Positions 32,540 through 44,120 of a stretch of DNA of 64,000 nucleotides are shown in pieces. The stretch covers positions 10,714,241 through 10,778,240 of the forward strand of contig CP154955.1 of the NCBI GenBank assembly GCA_039621445.1. The letters run 5' to 3'. The DNA is from Euglena gracilis. Taxonomy: Eukaryota; Euglenida; Euglenophyceae; Euglenales. How positions within the stretch are numbered: position 1 is the stretch's first letter; each line of letters starts with the position of its first letter. The position numbers were made by a program, and so were the translations under genes. The notes below the pieces were generated by a model. It worked only from the letters and a program-made list of their open reading frames with translations. It did no database searches and had not been told where the DNA came from.

Positions 32540-33390
32540 ATACCCCCTTTTAGATATGTAAAAAAAATAAAAATATACCTTTAAACCCCTCCCACTTGTA
32601 CCCTCCCCCACATAGAAACACCCAGTCTACTGACCAACCAACCAACCAAAGGACGACTCACTGAACCCCCTGGGAAAAAAGAACGTGTGCGTCTGGGGAA
32701 GGTTTGGCGGTCACGAAACTGGCAACAAAACAGCTGATTTTTTGCATTTTTTTGTTTTCCCAAACATCATCTCAAGATTATGCAAAATGCCTTTTTGTCA
32801 AACTTTGCCAAAATCGTCTTGTTTGGGGGTATTTTGGGTCATTTTGGGGGGTTTGAATTTTGAACAACAATTCCTTGACCTTTTAATCCCCCCCCCCTTT
32901 GGCGACCAAGCAACCAGATCCTACTAACCCCATGGTTTTATTTACTTACCCCATGGCATTTTTTAAGTGGGGGGACTTAATGTCCAGGGGACTGAACCAG
33001 ATATACAGTCCAGCTGGAGAAATCTATAAATGCTCAGGTCGATCACTTCTCTGTCCGAGGAGGTTATGGAATGCCCCCGTCCCTCAGACCTCCTACATAC
33101 CCCCAATTTATAACCCTCCTGGAGGTTACAGGATCCTGTTTGGTGGTCGTTATAAGTCGAGGCTTAGGGTGTAACTGGAGGAGGTCCAAGAATACCCCCT
33201 ATTTTTGCACCAGGGGAGTAACAAGGTATTTCGGGCAATTTTATGTTTTTGATTTTGCACATTTTTGCCTCTTCTTCTTCATTTTTCCCTCTAGGGGGGT
33301 AAAAGTCACGGTTTGGTGGTTGGGCTCAGGGGGGTTAAAGTGGGGGGGGGTCGCTGAGCTCTTATCCCTTTATGGGTAAGAGCGAAGCTT
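32540..33390. other. Repeat-rich stretch without convincing exons
   Basis: Contains inverted CC..TATAACCCTCC and GGAGGTTACAGG sequences (33100-33180) related to 50134-50245, and a CAAC tetranucleotide run near 32632. No exon with both borders was found. Confidence 0.4.
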
Positions 33391-33394
33391 ACCC

Positions 33395-33600
33395 CTGGGG
33401 AAAAGGGGGGGTCGAACCCCCGTGCCCCCCCCCCCTGGTCGGGGCCACCTCGGGAACGGACGGATTATCACCATGATCCCGGCCCGGTTCCCAGAATTTT
33501 TTTTTTCAGTCGCGAGCGACTGGATTCCTAGTTTCCGAATCACCTGGTTTTGACCCCCCAACTCCCCGCCAGGCCCGAGTTATTCACGCGCGAAGGGGTC
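33395..33600. repeat. Dispersed repeat, copy 1
   Basis: Shares the order GGGGAAAAGGGGG, TTTTTTTCAGT.GC, CCGAATCACCT, CCCAACTCCCCG with 43255-43470. Same orientation, diverged. Confidence 0.6.
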
Positions 33601-33936
33601 CAAACTGGGTAGGATTGGCCCGCCCCCTTTTTAAGCCCCCCCCTTGGACTCTGCCATTTTGGGCCAAAAAAATCGATGTTTTCAAAATTTCTCGAAAATG
33701 ATGCAAAATCAAAGGAAATGTCCAGGCCTAATATGGGGCCCTTGGAACGCCCCATCTACTGGTTTTTTGATTTCCCCGCAACTCCCCGCCTTGCCCGAGA
33801 TACGGCCGTTTTTTCCGGCCAATTTGGGACATTTTGTACACCTTTTCCACTGTCAGACTCGGCTGTTTTCGGACAAAAAAAAACAGTCGAAAAAAAATCC
33901 AAAAAATCGAAAACAATTTATTGGCCCAAAATTATG

Positions 33937-34240
33937 TTTTTTGGCCTCCCGGACCCGGAAAAAGTGTTTTCGAGCCGAAAACGAGCGTTTTTCGACCCCC
34001 GCCCCCCGTTTTGGGCGCCAACCCATTGACTTTGCATCAAAACCAGGTGAAAAAGTCGAAAAAAAAATCGACAATTTTTTCCCGATTCGATGTTTTTTGG
34101 CCTCCCAGACCCGTAAAACCTGTTTTTGAGCCGAAAATGAGTGTTTTTTTTTCGACCCCCTGGCGCCCCGTTTTGGGCCGCCAACCCATTGACTTTGGGT
34201 CAAAAAACGGGTCAAAATAAGTCGAAAATAATTCAATAAA
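33937..34240. repeat. 154 bp tandem duplication
   Basis: TGTTTTTTGGCCTCCC recurs 154 bp apart, each followed by GAGCCGAAAA, CGTTTTGGGC and CCAACCCATTGACTTTG. A related third piece precedes it (CAACTCCCCGCC at 33560 and 33780). Confidence 0.8.
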
Positions 34241-34600
34241 ATGGGTGTGTTGTGTATGGGGGCGTTGACATTTCATTAACGTTTCAGAAATTACCGTAAA
34301 ATCACCGAAAGTCACCGTAAAATTGAAAGAGTGTGACTTGTAACTTATAAATTACGCCAAATTTGCAATGCTAGTCTTTTCAGCCTTCCCTTACATGCAT
34401 GTCCGATTCAGAGCTCAGTACTATTCAAAACCTGGTTCTAGGATGGACCTCTAAGTTGGGGGGGGGGCAGGTTTTGTGTGCCCTCCACAGACAGGCTCCG
34501 CCGGAACCCTGCGACCCCATGGGCGGGGGGTCTACCCCCGGAGTAGACCCATACAATCCGCCGACCACCGTTTTGATTCCTGGTGGATGCCCTTTATCAG

Positions 34601-34927
34601 GCCACGCGCCTTGGCATTCGGCACGGCTTGCCAAACAAAAAATGCGTTGGTGTGTTTGCATTTTCTGCTGCAGTGGGCGTGCCCTCCCAACAGACAGCCG
34701 TCCTCTGTGGTTATGAGACCGTGGGTCCGTTCTGCAATCCAGTTCTGCCGTCTGTAGACTGTAGACCACCCCAGTCTGTAGACTGGGGTGGGGTGATGGG
34801 CTGCTCAAACGAGCAAGAGCAAGAAGCGCTCTGGAACACCGATGCCCAGTCAGAATCAGCAAAAAAAATGCCAAAATTGTCAAAATTGCCAAAGTTTTTT
34901 TTTATGGTGGCAAAAACTGTCTCATGA
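34601..34927 (+). CDS. Exon or terminal exon, unknown
   Basis: After GCCCTTTATCAG the frame reads ATRLGIRHGLPNKKCVGVF, AFSAAVGVPSQQTAVLCGYE, TVGPFCNPVLPS, and stays open through SNEQEQEALWNTDAQSESAK to TGA. An internal TCT/GTAGAC donor at 34753 is an alternative end, lying just before a perfect hairpin (34766-34791). Function is not recognised. Confidence 0.5.
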   Translation, partial: ATRLGIRHGLPNKKCVGVFAFSAAVGVPSQQTAVLCGYETVGPFCNPVLPSVDCRPPQSVDWGGVMGCSNEQEQEALWNTDAQSESAKKMPKLSKLPKFFFMVAKTVS

Positions 34928-34940
34928 GTGCCCCCTTCAG

Positions 34941-35106
34941 CTGCTGTGGAGCCCGTCGAGAAAAGGGAAGAGAAAAGGGAAGAGAAAAGGGAAGAGAAAG
35001 GGTCTCAGAATGGGGATGTGGCCAGGACGAAAGGAGGTGGGGAGGACACACACATTGCAGGAGGACACAACTCTTTCTTCCTTGGAACACACAGTGTTTC
35101 GGATAG
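34941..35106 (+). CDS. Lys/Glu-rich exon
   Basis: Acceptor GTGCCCCCTTCAG, donor GGATAG/GTCAGC. A 12 bp tandem repeat (GGAAGAGAAAAG, about three copies) encodes either a KREE or an RKGK repeat depending on frame. All three frames are open, so the product is undetermined. Confidence 0.35.
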
Positions 35107-35509
35107 GTCAGCAGAGGTCAGTTTGTGATGGAATCCCATGTCAACCCCCCACCCCCGTCGTGACCCTCTCCACCCCATCTTGCCACTCTCCACGGGCTTG
35201 TGTATCATAAAATTAGAAAGTCTGACAGTAAAACTTGAAAACTTGCCCAAATGTTTTCGGGCCACATTGAGAATTTTTTTCCCTGAACCAAATCAAAAAC
35301 CATGCATTTTGATATGATAAAGTATGCTCATAAATTCACACCCTCTGAGCGAATCTGTGGTCCGATTTCCATAAAAAAAAAACAGGTGATAGTCGGTTTC
35401 TTTTTTAAAAAGAAGTTATCAAAGAAAGGCCCACTCCAGGCGCTGATAAACGGCAATGTCCCCCTCAGAAGCTCCCATCGTTCACTATGCTGTGTCATGG
35501 TCCCTGCTC

Positions 35510-35760
35510 CTTAACCCCGCCACATTCACGTGGCGCAATACGTTTACCCTCGTCGGCTGGCCCCTCGAATGAACCCGACACTGGGCTGGCAACAGTGCAC
35601 CGGTGGCAGCTTTCCCAAACGGCGCTTTCATCTTTGTGGCATTCTCCACATCCGTTTTGAAGCCAGCCCATGTCGCCTCGTCGCAGTTGCAACTCTCGCA
35701 TAGCTTGTCCCCTTTGCTGTCTCTGTTGTTGGGGGTGGCCCAAGGGTGTACAGTGTGCGT
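35510..35760 (-). CDS. Minus-strand Cys-rich open segment
   Basis: One frame has CESCNCDEATWAGFKTDVEN; another has GCGECHKDESAVWESCHRC with paired cysteines like a zinc-binding knuckle. Both are open for over 70 codons. The composition suggests coding but the frame is unresolved. Confidence 0.35.
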
Positions 35761-35828
35761 CAGTCGCTGCACCAGATTTACCAGCCTTCGATTCCGGCTA
35801 GTCTTGGCCTTCTCTTCAATAAGGGGAA

Positions 35829-36572
35829 CAGAAGGTGAATCCCAACCTTTGCGTTTTGAGAAGCGAATTTGGCATCACATTGTCCTGTCAGTTCACTTTG
35901 CACATTCCTTCGACATGGAAAGTATGCACTCATGCACTCAGTCGCAAATCATGTACCAACAACGCAGAAAGGTAAACCCCCACCCCAAATGTTATTCCTC
36001 CCAAGTATTATTCCCCCTTTGGGACTTGACTTCAGCAGCCCAAATAATAGCCCCCCCTTTTCTTCACTGACCGCCGCGGAATAAAATGAGTTTTTTGGGG
36101 GGCTGGAACCATATTTTTGCACACTTTTTACATAATTCCTTCAAGGTCGACAGAATATGTACAGAATTGAAAATGGAAGGGAAAATATTAATTTTTAATT
36201 CTCCGAGACAAAGATTACATCTCCATGGGTTTGATGGTGTTTAACATAGGTAAAACGCATTTCAAGGTCAAACTTTTGCACCCAAATTTTATTTTACGAA
36301 AGATCTGCAGATAATATTCCCCCCCGAATAATATTCCTCCCGGGTGTGGATTTCGCCGACCCAAAAAAGTATTCCCAGGGCGTTTGATTTTTTTTGAGTT
36401 TTTTTTCTCTCAGCAATTAATACACCCTTTTTCTTCAACAGTGTTCATTATCACAGTCATCATTCTGTTTTTTTTTGTTCGTCCTTGCAGGAGGGTCATT
36501 TTCTATTTATGGTGTGTTGTCGCAAGGCCTGGGTTGTTTGTCTTCCTGCCTATTTTCCCCCCGAGTGACTGA
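35829..36572 (+). CDS. Two-exon C-terminal part of an unknown gene
   Basis: Exon 35829-35971 (acceptor CTTCTCTTCAATAAG, donor GAAAG/GTAAAC) joins exon 36491-36572 (acceptor GTTCGTCCTTGCAG). Two frames run through the junction and both reach a stop: RFEKRIWHHIVLSVHFAHSF ending AWVVCLPAYFPPE (stop 36568), or NLCVLRSEFGITLSCQFT ending GLFVFLPIFPPSD (stop 36572). Splice signals are strong, but the frame is not decidable by eye. Upstream YSVRQSLHQIYQPSIPASLG (35739-35826) is also open and would join the first frame if one base of the GGGG run were missing. Confidence 0.4.
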
Positions 36573-37484
36573 CTGTCCCCCCCCCCCTGGGTTCGGGTCC
36601 GCCAGAAACAACTGAAAATGGCCCGCTTGGTGTTGGGATTTGCGGTAGGATTCAAATTGGGAGTAGTGTTGGCATTGGTGTTGAGATTGCCTGGAATCGA
36701 CGCCACCATTTCTTTTTTTATTTTTATATTTTGATAAGACGGTCAACGTCCCGTGATTTTGGTGCTTTTTGGCCCAGTGTGTTGACTGACCTGTTCCTCG
36801 TGCTGTTATGCTGACCCAGCTATCGCTGGCACCTGCCTGTTTCATTTTTCTCAAAAAATTGCTGCCCCTTTGAAGGAAGAGATAATGCAGCGAACTTTCA
36901 AAAAAAATGCCTGCACCTTGCCCTTCCTTGCAATTCACAAACAAAATTAAGCTTTGGTCTTTGGACAGATTCCTGAGGTGTCCCCAAAATGGGATTTGGA
37001 TCATTTTCCTTTCTTCCTTTTTTGGGGATCCCAAACAATTCCTTGGCCTTTTTTCCACTTCCTGGCCAAGACCACACTCAGTGACGCGGCTTCAGAGCCC
37101 CATTTGCTTGTTGCTGTCTTGTTGCCTCTGTGTTGGTGTTTCTGATGAATCTGACCCACCAATCTAACAGCCAGCAGGTCACCACCGACAACAAAAAACA
37201 AAGAGGGGGTCCCTGAAAAACAAAGAGGGGGTCCAGAGTTTAGGCCAAGGCACAGTTGAAGGTAAGGCTTGCAGCCAGCTTTGAGGGCCAAGCATGCATG
37301 TGCATTTCGGTGGGCTACGTGCTATCGCCAAAAGGCACAATAACGGGCTTAATAACTCGTGATTAATAAGATCGCGAGTTGAGATTGAACGCCGATTTCG
37401 GGACAAAAGTGCATGTTAGGAAGAGGGGGGCTAAATGCTTGGAAGGACACTTTATCCTTTTGATTATCCCCCCCCCCCCTACAG

Positions 37485-37735
37485 AGCCAGAAACCGGGGA
37501 AATAATCGCCCAGTTCTCTTTCACAATGCCGGTGAGGCAACCGTTGGGGAATCGATGCCCCCCCAAAAATGCCCATTTATACCCAAAATGTGAGTCAGTG
37601 GGTGTATTCCCTGTTTTCTTCCCTCCCACCCCCAAAAAACCTCCACAAAAAAGTGAGAAGTTGCCATGCTTTGGAGGTGAGGTGAGCAACATCTACCTGC
37701 GTCGCAGCGCACTGGTTTTGGGCACCATCATGTAA
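37485..37735 (+). CDS. Two exons ending a small gene
   Basis: Exon 37485-37531 (acceptor CCCCCTACAG, donor CCG/GTGAGG) reads PETGEIIAQFSFTMP. Exon 37661-37735 is in phase and reads LPCFGGEVSNIYLRRSALVL then GTIM and TAA. The second acceptor (GTGAGAAG) is weak. No family is recognised. Confidence 0.45.
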
Positions 37736-37953
37736 AAGTTCCATTCGGAAAATCCCTTTGGGGGAGAAAATCACCCAGGTCCAACCAATCACCAGGTTGG
37801 TGACACCACCCCACGTATGTTGAAACCCTGTGACACCCACACCTCACCAAAAACAAAGTCCATTGACGTCAACAGAGACAATATTGTTGGGAATATCTCC
37901 CACGGGGACCCACAGTTGCCATGCGCCAGGTGAGGGATGGGTTTCAGGAATGT

Positions 37954-38284
37954 ACAATCACTTAGTCACTGGCCGACCCCCCTCCACCCCACGGGGGTGG
38001 GTGACTGGTTTTTTCGGAGTGACTGACTGGTTTTTGGCCTGGACCCCCCCTCCCCCCCCCGGGGGGGTCGGCAAAAAAACCACTAAAGTGACCCGGTGCC
38101 AAAGGCGCCAGATATTTTTTTGGCCTTTTTTTCCATGTTTTTGGTCAAATTTCCTTTGGATTCCAGAGTGGCCGACCCCCCCCCCCCCCCCGGAGAGGTA
38201 GTGACTGATTGGTTTCCCGAAAAAAAGTGACTGGCTGGTTTTTCGAAAAGTGGACTGACCCCCGGGGGGTCGGTAAATAATTGC
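37954..38284. mobile_element. GTGACTGACTGG-family element, complete copy
   Basis: The ends CAATCACTTA and TAAATAATTG are loosely inverted. CCGACCCCC and GGGGGTCGG lie just inside, several GTGACTGACTGG units follow, and GTGCCAAAGGCGCCAG sits in the middle. No ORF. Confidence 0.55.
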
Positions 38285-38358
38285 ACGTTCAGGAAGTAGC
38301 TCTGTGATGATCATTCAATGATTGCCCCGCATCACCCCCCCCCCCCCTCGCACCTCAG

Positions 38359-38450
38359 CGGGGTGCGTGGGGCAAACCTTGCGGTTCCCGAGGCCACGGG
38401 GGTGGGCTGTGTCCTGCTGTCCGTGCCCTGCGCATCCGGTGCAGGACAGG
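38359..38450 (+). CDS. GC-rich exon
   Basis: Acceptor CGCACCTCAG, donor ACAGG/GTCAGT. The frame reads GVRGANLAVPEATGVGCVLL then SVPCASGAGQ. Another frame is open. It has no attached exon in obvious phase. Confidence 0.35.
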
Positions 38451-38618
38451 GTCAGTGGCTGGGCGACCGCCCCTTCCCCGAACCATCATCCCCATCCCAG
38501 GGATAGTTTTCGAAGCCCTTCGGGTTTGAGGCAGCTGGTGGGGAGGGTCGACCCCCCCCCCCCCAGCTTTCCAGGCTTCCCATCGGTCCCTTTCCCTGGC
38601 TGCCCCTTTCCATGCAAG

Positions 38619-39110
38619 CAGGGGATTTCTTAAGCCGGAGGGTGCACCCTACCCCCCGAGGGGGTCCAGCCAGCCAGCCAGCTCAAATCCAGCCAGCAGC
38701 CCAAATTCGGGCTGGGAGCCCCCCCCCCCCCCCCCCCCGGGGGTCGAGTGAAATAAAGTCGGGTCCAGCCTGGCCGGAGGCCGGGCCAGCCGGCCGCAGG
38801 CCGGCCAGCCAAACGGGCTGCCCAGGTCACCTATCCCCGCATTTTTTCCACTCACACAGCTTCCTCCATCACAGCCCTCCCAGCCTTGATCTAGCTCCAT
38901 CCACCAAAATGTCGAAAATGGCAAAAAATTTAGAAAATTTTGTTTTTCACCGACCCAGCCCAGCCCAGCCCAGCCCCCTCCAGCCCCGGAGCCCCCCCCC
39001 CCCCACCGGGGGGGGGGGGGGGGGGTCCAGCCAGCCAGCTCAAATCCAGCCAGCAGCCTTTTTGCCAGCCGGAGGCTGGACCCCCCCGGGGGTCCTTAAG
39101 AAATCCCCTG
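38619..39110. mobile_element. hAT-like MITE, CAGGGGATTTCTTAAG family
   Basis: The ends CAGGGGATTTCTTAAG and CTTAAGAAATCCCCTG are perfect inverted repeats. Flanks CATGCAAG and GCTGCAAG match at six of eight. The interior is rich in CCAGCCAGC and GGCCGG units and contains C/G homopolymer folds. No ORF. Confidence 0.75.
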
Positions 39111-40300
39111 GCTGCAAGTCCCGATGCTGCCTGGCGCCCCCCCCCCCCCCCCCCGTTGCCCAGCTCATCTGCGGCAAGCCAATCAACTGGGGGGGGGGAG
39201 GGCTGGCCTCGCGCTTATTTCACAATTGAGGCACTTTTGCCTTTTTTCTCTCGGTTAAAGAGTGCCTTTTTTGCAGTGCGCTTATTCCGCATATTTGTTG
39301 CTTATTCGGGCATGTTGGCAGGGATATTCAAAGTTTCTATGGTCGTATTTGTCGCTTATTCAGGCATTTTGGCAGGGTTTTTCAAAGTTTCTACAGTTGT
39401 GTGGATTTTTTTTCGTATTTTGGTGTGTGATTTTGGTGAGGCATTTTTTCCCATGTTCTTCTGCAACACTTTGCTTTTGCTTCCTTGTTCTCTATGGCCA
39501 CCCTCACCAGCAGACTTCTGCTTAAGGGTCTGAAGTACCGTCTGGTAGGCACAATGCTTTCCCTACAGGGGGGGGGGGTCCCTGTAGGCACCCAAATTTG
39601 GCTAGTGGAATCCTGGTGGACCCCCTGGGGGGGTCCACCAGCAAGGTCAGCTGGTGGGAAATGTTTTCTGACTGACCTTTGGACCCCCAAAACCTGCCAA
39701 AATGCCCATTTTTTTGGCGGGATTTTTTTTGTCATTTTTTTGGCCTCATTTCTACCTTGGTGTCCACCGCTAGAGGAAAATTTTTTCCACTGTACACCCC
39801 CCCTGGAGCCTAGTGGTTTGTAAGATGGCCAGCTGGTGGAAGCAATAGCTTGCTCACCTGTGCAGTTTCACCATCACAGCAAGTTCAACCTTGTGGTGCC
39901 ACAAGTTGATGTCCATCAACCAAAGAACACGGCAGTCATTTTCTCGATTACGTTAAGTTTTCTGCTGGAAAATCAAATTGGTTTTTTAAAAAAATTTGGA
40001 CTTTTTTTGCATATTTTGGGCTTTTTTTAAAACAATTTTTCAGCGCATTTTTTTCCCTTCACGGATTTCTGTTTGTGATGTTTCAATTTCTCCCAGTTTT
40101 TTTTTGAATCCGCATTGTTCATTTCTCAGGCTTTTCCTCAAATTTCCCCACAATTATCAGCCCCCTCCCCTTGCCACTCTGTATACCGACCACCCCTCCT
40201 GCGACGACCTGCATATGACCCCTCCCCAGTCGGGGTTGTTGGAACCTAATTGGAGATCGCAGGGGGCAGGCTGGGGGGCAATTAACCCCCCCCCCCAATT

Positions 40301-40891
40301 AAACCGACCCCCTTCCAAACCGACCTACCCTTCCAAACCGACCCATTGCAAAATTTCAACTAACAAAAAAATTAACCGACCCATGGCAAGTTGGATGACT
40401 AACATGCACAACATAATGGAAGCCGCCAACAGAAAGAGCGTCCAGGCTCATTGAATCGTTATTTTTGATGGCAAAATTGGGATTTTACACCCAAATTTAG
40501 GCATTTGCTTCCAAATTTTGGAGTTTGCGCCTCAAACTGGGCATTTTCCTCTGAAAATTTGGAGTTGGCACCCAAAAATATATAATAAAGCATTTACCAC
40601 CTAAAATTAGAAGTTTGCACCCAAAATTAGGCAGTTTGCCACCAAAAATTGGATATTACACCCAAAAAGTCAGCATCTGCTCCTAAAATTAAGAATTTAC
40701 ATCCCGAATTAGGCATTTGTCACTCAAAGTTAGTGAAATTGCCTTGCTAACATCAACCCACTTCCGTCACGCCGTCGGCCAGCCGTGTGCTCCCCCTGAA
40801 ACCGACCCCCCGTCTAAACCGACCCCCCGTCTAAACCGACCCCCTCCAGGATTTCCGTCAACCCAAAAGTCGTAAACCGACGGGTCGGTTT
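40301..40891. mobile_element. AAACCGACCC inverted-repeat element
   Basis: It begins AAACCGACCC, ends GGGTCGGTTT, and has further AAACCGACCCCC copies near both ends. The interior contains the degenerate tandem at 40470-40735. A target duplication was not resolved. Confidence 0.55.
40470..40735. repeat. Degenerate 25-30 bp tandem
   Basis: Roughly ten diverged units built on TTTGCACCCAAAATTAGGCA. Confidence 0.7.
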
Positions 40892-41064
40892 AAATGGGGG
40901 AGGTTTACTTTTTTGAACCTTCTTCCTCCCTGACTTGATGCAACATTCGAGAGCTTTGGACCTTTTTGTCTATTTTTGTTTCCCCCCCTCAGGCTTTTGG
41001 TGCAGGTTTCTTCACAAATTCATTTTTACCTCTTTTTTTCCCTGCTATTTTTTCCCTGTGTCAG

Positions 41065-41229
41065 AACGCCCTGGTTCGGAAGGAGCCGTGCCTGCCAACT
41101 GCCAATGGGAAGGGGAGCCGGACCCCTGCCCTGTTTCATTTGGAACCCTGCCAGACCCCCCCAAGTGCCTTTGCCAGGTCCTTTCAAGGAAATCCTTGGA
41201 TGAAGCAGGCGTTCCCCCATGTGTGCCGT
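41065..41229 (+). CDS. Exon with strong acceptor
   Basis: Preceded by TTTTTTCCCTGTGTCAG. One frame reads NALVRKEPCLPTANGKGS and stays open for over 140 codons; another has EGAVPANCQWEGEPDPCPVS. The 3' border and frame are uncertain. Confidence 0.35.
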
Positions 41230-41335
41230 CGCCCCTCTCGTGGCCGTTTGTTGTGTAATGTCGTGCCTGTCAGCCCTTTGCCATTGAGAGGCACGTGCTG
41301 TCTGCATCAAGCTCACTGGCAAGCACCTCCAGCGA

Positions 41336-41405
41336 CAAATCTCGACAAATCCCGACAATCCCGACAAATCCCGACAAATCCTGACAAATCCCTAAAAATC
41401 CCGCC
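41336..41405. repeat. GACAAATCCC decamer minisatellite
   Basis: About seven units. Confidence 0.85.
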
Positions 41406-41552
41406 AACACCCCCCAAAATCGTTTTGCAAGAACAAAAGGATGGACGAAGTTACCCAAGGAATGTTACGATTTTTTGCAAATGATTTGCCTGCTTTTCTT
41501 TGTTTTCTTTGTTCATGCCTTTTTTCTTTTCCTTTTTTTTTGGTCTTCACAG

Positions 41553-41819
41553 GTTGTTCTGAAGCTGAGAGCTCCCTAAGCAGTTTTTCTTTGGTGTTGG
41601 TTAAGAAGAAGCTGGTGTCGGTGAGCATAACTTTTTACAGCCCAAGAAAAATAGAGTCACCATTGTCGGCAGGCTTCATTTGGTTAAACTTGAGATCAAG
41701 CAGCTGGGCATTGGCAAGCAGCTGGTTGACCAGCCCCTTTTTGCCGCCTCCAGCCGAAAAATTTCGGTGCTTTGGAAAATGGCAATTGTCCGATTTCGGT
41801 CCAGCCTGGCCCAGCTCAG
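41553..41819 (+). CDS. Two exons around a candidate 20 nt intron
   Basis: Exon 41553-41620 (acceptor TTGGTCTTCACAG) reads CSEAESSLSSFSLVLVKKKL and ends VS. Exon 41641-41819 reads PKKNRVTIVGRLHLVKLEIK, QLGIGKQLVDQPLFAASS, then VLWKMAIVRFRSSLAQL, and ends at CTCAG/GTACAG. Only removal of GTGAGCATAACTTTTTACAG joins them. Without it, a different frame is open but less protein-like. The product is not recognised. Confidence 0.5.
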
Positions 41820-42879
41820 GTACAGCCGGGGTCCAACCCCCCCTTTTTTGTGTCGCGTTTTTTGAGGGTTCATTTAGCGTCCCCTGAGAGCCCAATGGGG
41901 AGGGCGCGGACAAGGGGGGTTTTCTGGTGAGACACACTGCTCCTGGAAGTAATTCTTTGGATTGAATATTAAACCCCCCAATTAGCAGCCCCTCCACCCC
42001 CCCCTAGAAAACAACCCCCCCAATGATAGCCCCCCCCCCCAGGTTTCCCCCCAAACATCCAAATAACCCCCCCCCCCCCAGGCAGCCGTACGTATTCAAG
42101 CTGGTCTAATTGGGCACCCTTGTGCTGGGCACCAAAAAAACCTTCGGCGCTTTGTGCCGTGTGTGTGTTTGTTGTGTTTTCCTGAAAAAATGGGTTCACG
42201 GCAGGGAGTAGCTTAAAAAATTTGACCCCACCCCCCGGGGTCCAGCCAGCCACCAGCCCTTTTCCAGTCAGCAGCCTTTTTCCATCCCAGGACCCCCCCA
42301 ACGAGTTTATTCATTTCCAGCCGCCTGAAGGGCGGATGCAAAAATGGGCCAGAAAAAGGGTCAAAAATCGGGGAAATGGGTCAAAACAGGGCTTGCCAGG
42401 GCAAATTTCGGGTCAAACAATCTGTTTTTTTCATAATTGGCAGTTTTTTGGATGTTTTTGCGGTTTCGATTTTTCTTTTTCACCTGGTTCAACCCCGGGT
42501 TGGGCCCACCTCCACCCGGGACCCCGGGGGGTCAACCAGCAACCTTTTTCCAGCCAGTCCAATCTTTCCAGCCTCGCTGTTGGACCCCCCCCCCCTCCCC
42601 CTGGGGGTCGTAAAAAAGCACCCTGGTTTGCGATTATTTCGTCCAGAATCGTTACCAGCCGTTTTCAGCGAGCGTTCAGAATTTTTCCCAGAATTTTAAA
42701 GGATGCGTCAAATATTTTCCCCAACAAAATTTTTCCTGTCAGCAATTGTTCACGGTCAGACTCCCTCCCCCCCCTGGTAGCCAACTCAGGATAACATGCA
42801 TCCCGACCGTTGCCTGTTCTTCACAGCGAGTTTTGCCCTAAAACCCTTGCTTGCGGAGTTTTCGGTTTCCCAGACCCAG

Positions 42880-42957
42880 AAGTGGTGCTTCTGTCAGTTG
42901 CTAAAAAAACTTGGCGTTCCAGCTGTGACTAATGCTCAGGCATTATTTTTCGCCTGA
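42880..42957 (+). CDS. KWCF exon, copy 1 (terminal)
   Basis: After TTTCCCAGACCCAG the frame reads KWCFCQLLKKLGVPAVTNAQ then ALFFA and TGA. The exon and about 35 bp of its upstream intron are similar to 50505-50590, indicating duplication. Confidence 0.5.
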   Translation, partial: KWCFCQLLKKLGVPAVTNAQALFFA

Positions 42958-43254
42958 AGTCCAGGGCTAAGGGGGGGTGGTGGCCAGGCTTCGATATAAG
43001 GAGGGCGCACGGGGTTTAGGTGGGTGTCCCCCCCCCCCTGGACCAGGGGGGGTTTGAACCCCACCCACCTGCAAAGGGGGTCCGGACCGACTCCCCCCTC
43101 CTGAACCGGAGGGGGGTCCGGACGAACCCCCACCTGCCCTTATATCGAAGCCTGGGGGAGGCTGCGCTGTTATGTGAGCATCTGAGGTTTTCATTACCTA
43201 CCCAGGGGCAGGGGGGGAGCAGGGATCCCTGTTCTCCGGCGACGAGCTTCGCTG

Positions 43255-43470
43255 ACCGGGGAAAAGGGGGTGCAATCCCCACTCCCCCTTGCCTCTGGGA
43301 AGGTGATGAAAACCTCAATTTCTCACGATGACCCCAGCCCCGTTCTCGGATTGTTTCTTTTTTCAGTTGCAAGTCTTCGGGCCACGGACAGTACGTCGGA
43401 ACCTTCCGGCCCAGCTTTCCGAATCACCTCCGGTTGACACCCAACTCCCCGTTAGGCTCGAATTCTTCAG
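43255..43470. repeat. Dispersed repeat, copy 2
   Basis: Diverged direct copy of 33395-33600. Confidence 0.6.
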
Positions 43471-44076
43471 CTGACTAGGGTACATACCGAACCCCCCCCC
43501 CCCCCCCCCCCCGGGACGCTTGGCCCGGGCCATGATTGAAGGAAAAGCCGGGGGGCCAATCTGATGGGGGGAAATTTTGCATGTAAAGAATTTTGGTGGC
43601 ATTTGGTTATGCATGTAAACCCCCCTAATAGAAGCATGAGGCCGCCACAAGCGCAGGGTCCAAATAAATGCACACCCCCTGCCGCCGAAGGCGGCGGTCC
43701 GCTACAAGCGTACCCCCCATTTTGATCATGTACAAAAGGCCGAAGGCCAACTTTTAGGGGGCCAAGTTTGCATGTAAGCGGGGGGGGGCAAGCGCCCGGG
43801 AGGTGGAGGTGCCCAGTTTGGACCATAAGCCAACCCCATGAAAATTCGGACGTTTTCAGGCGTTGACTGAGTAATGATTTGGTAAATTTTCATGAACAAC
43901 CAAAGCTTTCAAACAAACCTTGCTCATTTTTAAATGAGGCATCACAAACTGAGGCACAGAATTTCGACAGTTGACGTTTTTTTTTAACTGCCTGCTCATG
44001 GAGGTCGCAACAAGTTCAAGAATCCCCTCCTTCAGTGTTGTCGGGGCGGTGGTTACAGCCAGGCACCTATAGCTAA

Positions 44077-44120
44077 AATGGCCTAGAATGGCCTAAAATG
44101 GCCTAAAATGGCCTAAATGG
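44077..44120. repeat. TGGCCTAAAA decamer array, left end
   Basis: About four units inside the Mutator-like element. Confidence 0.9.
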
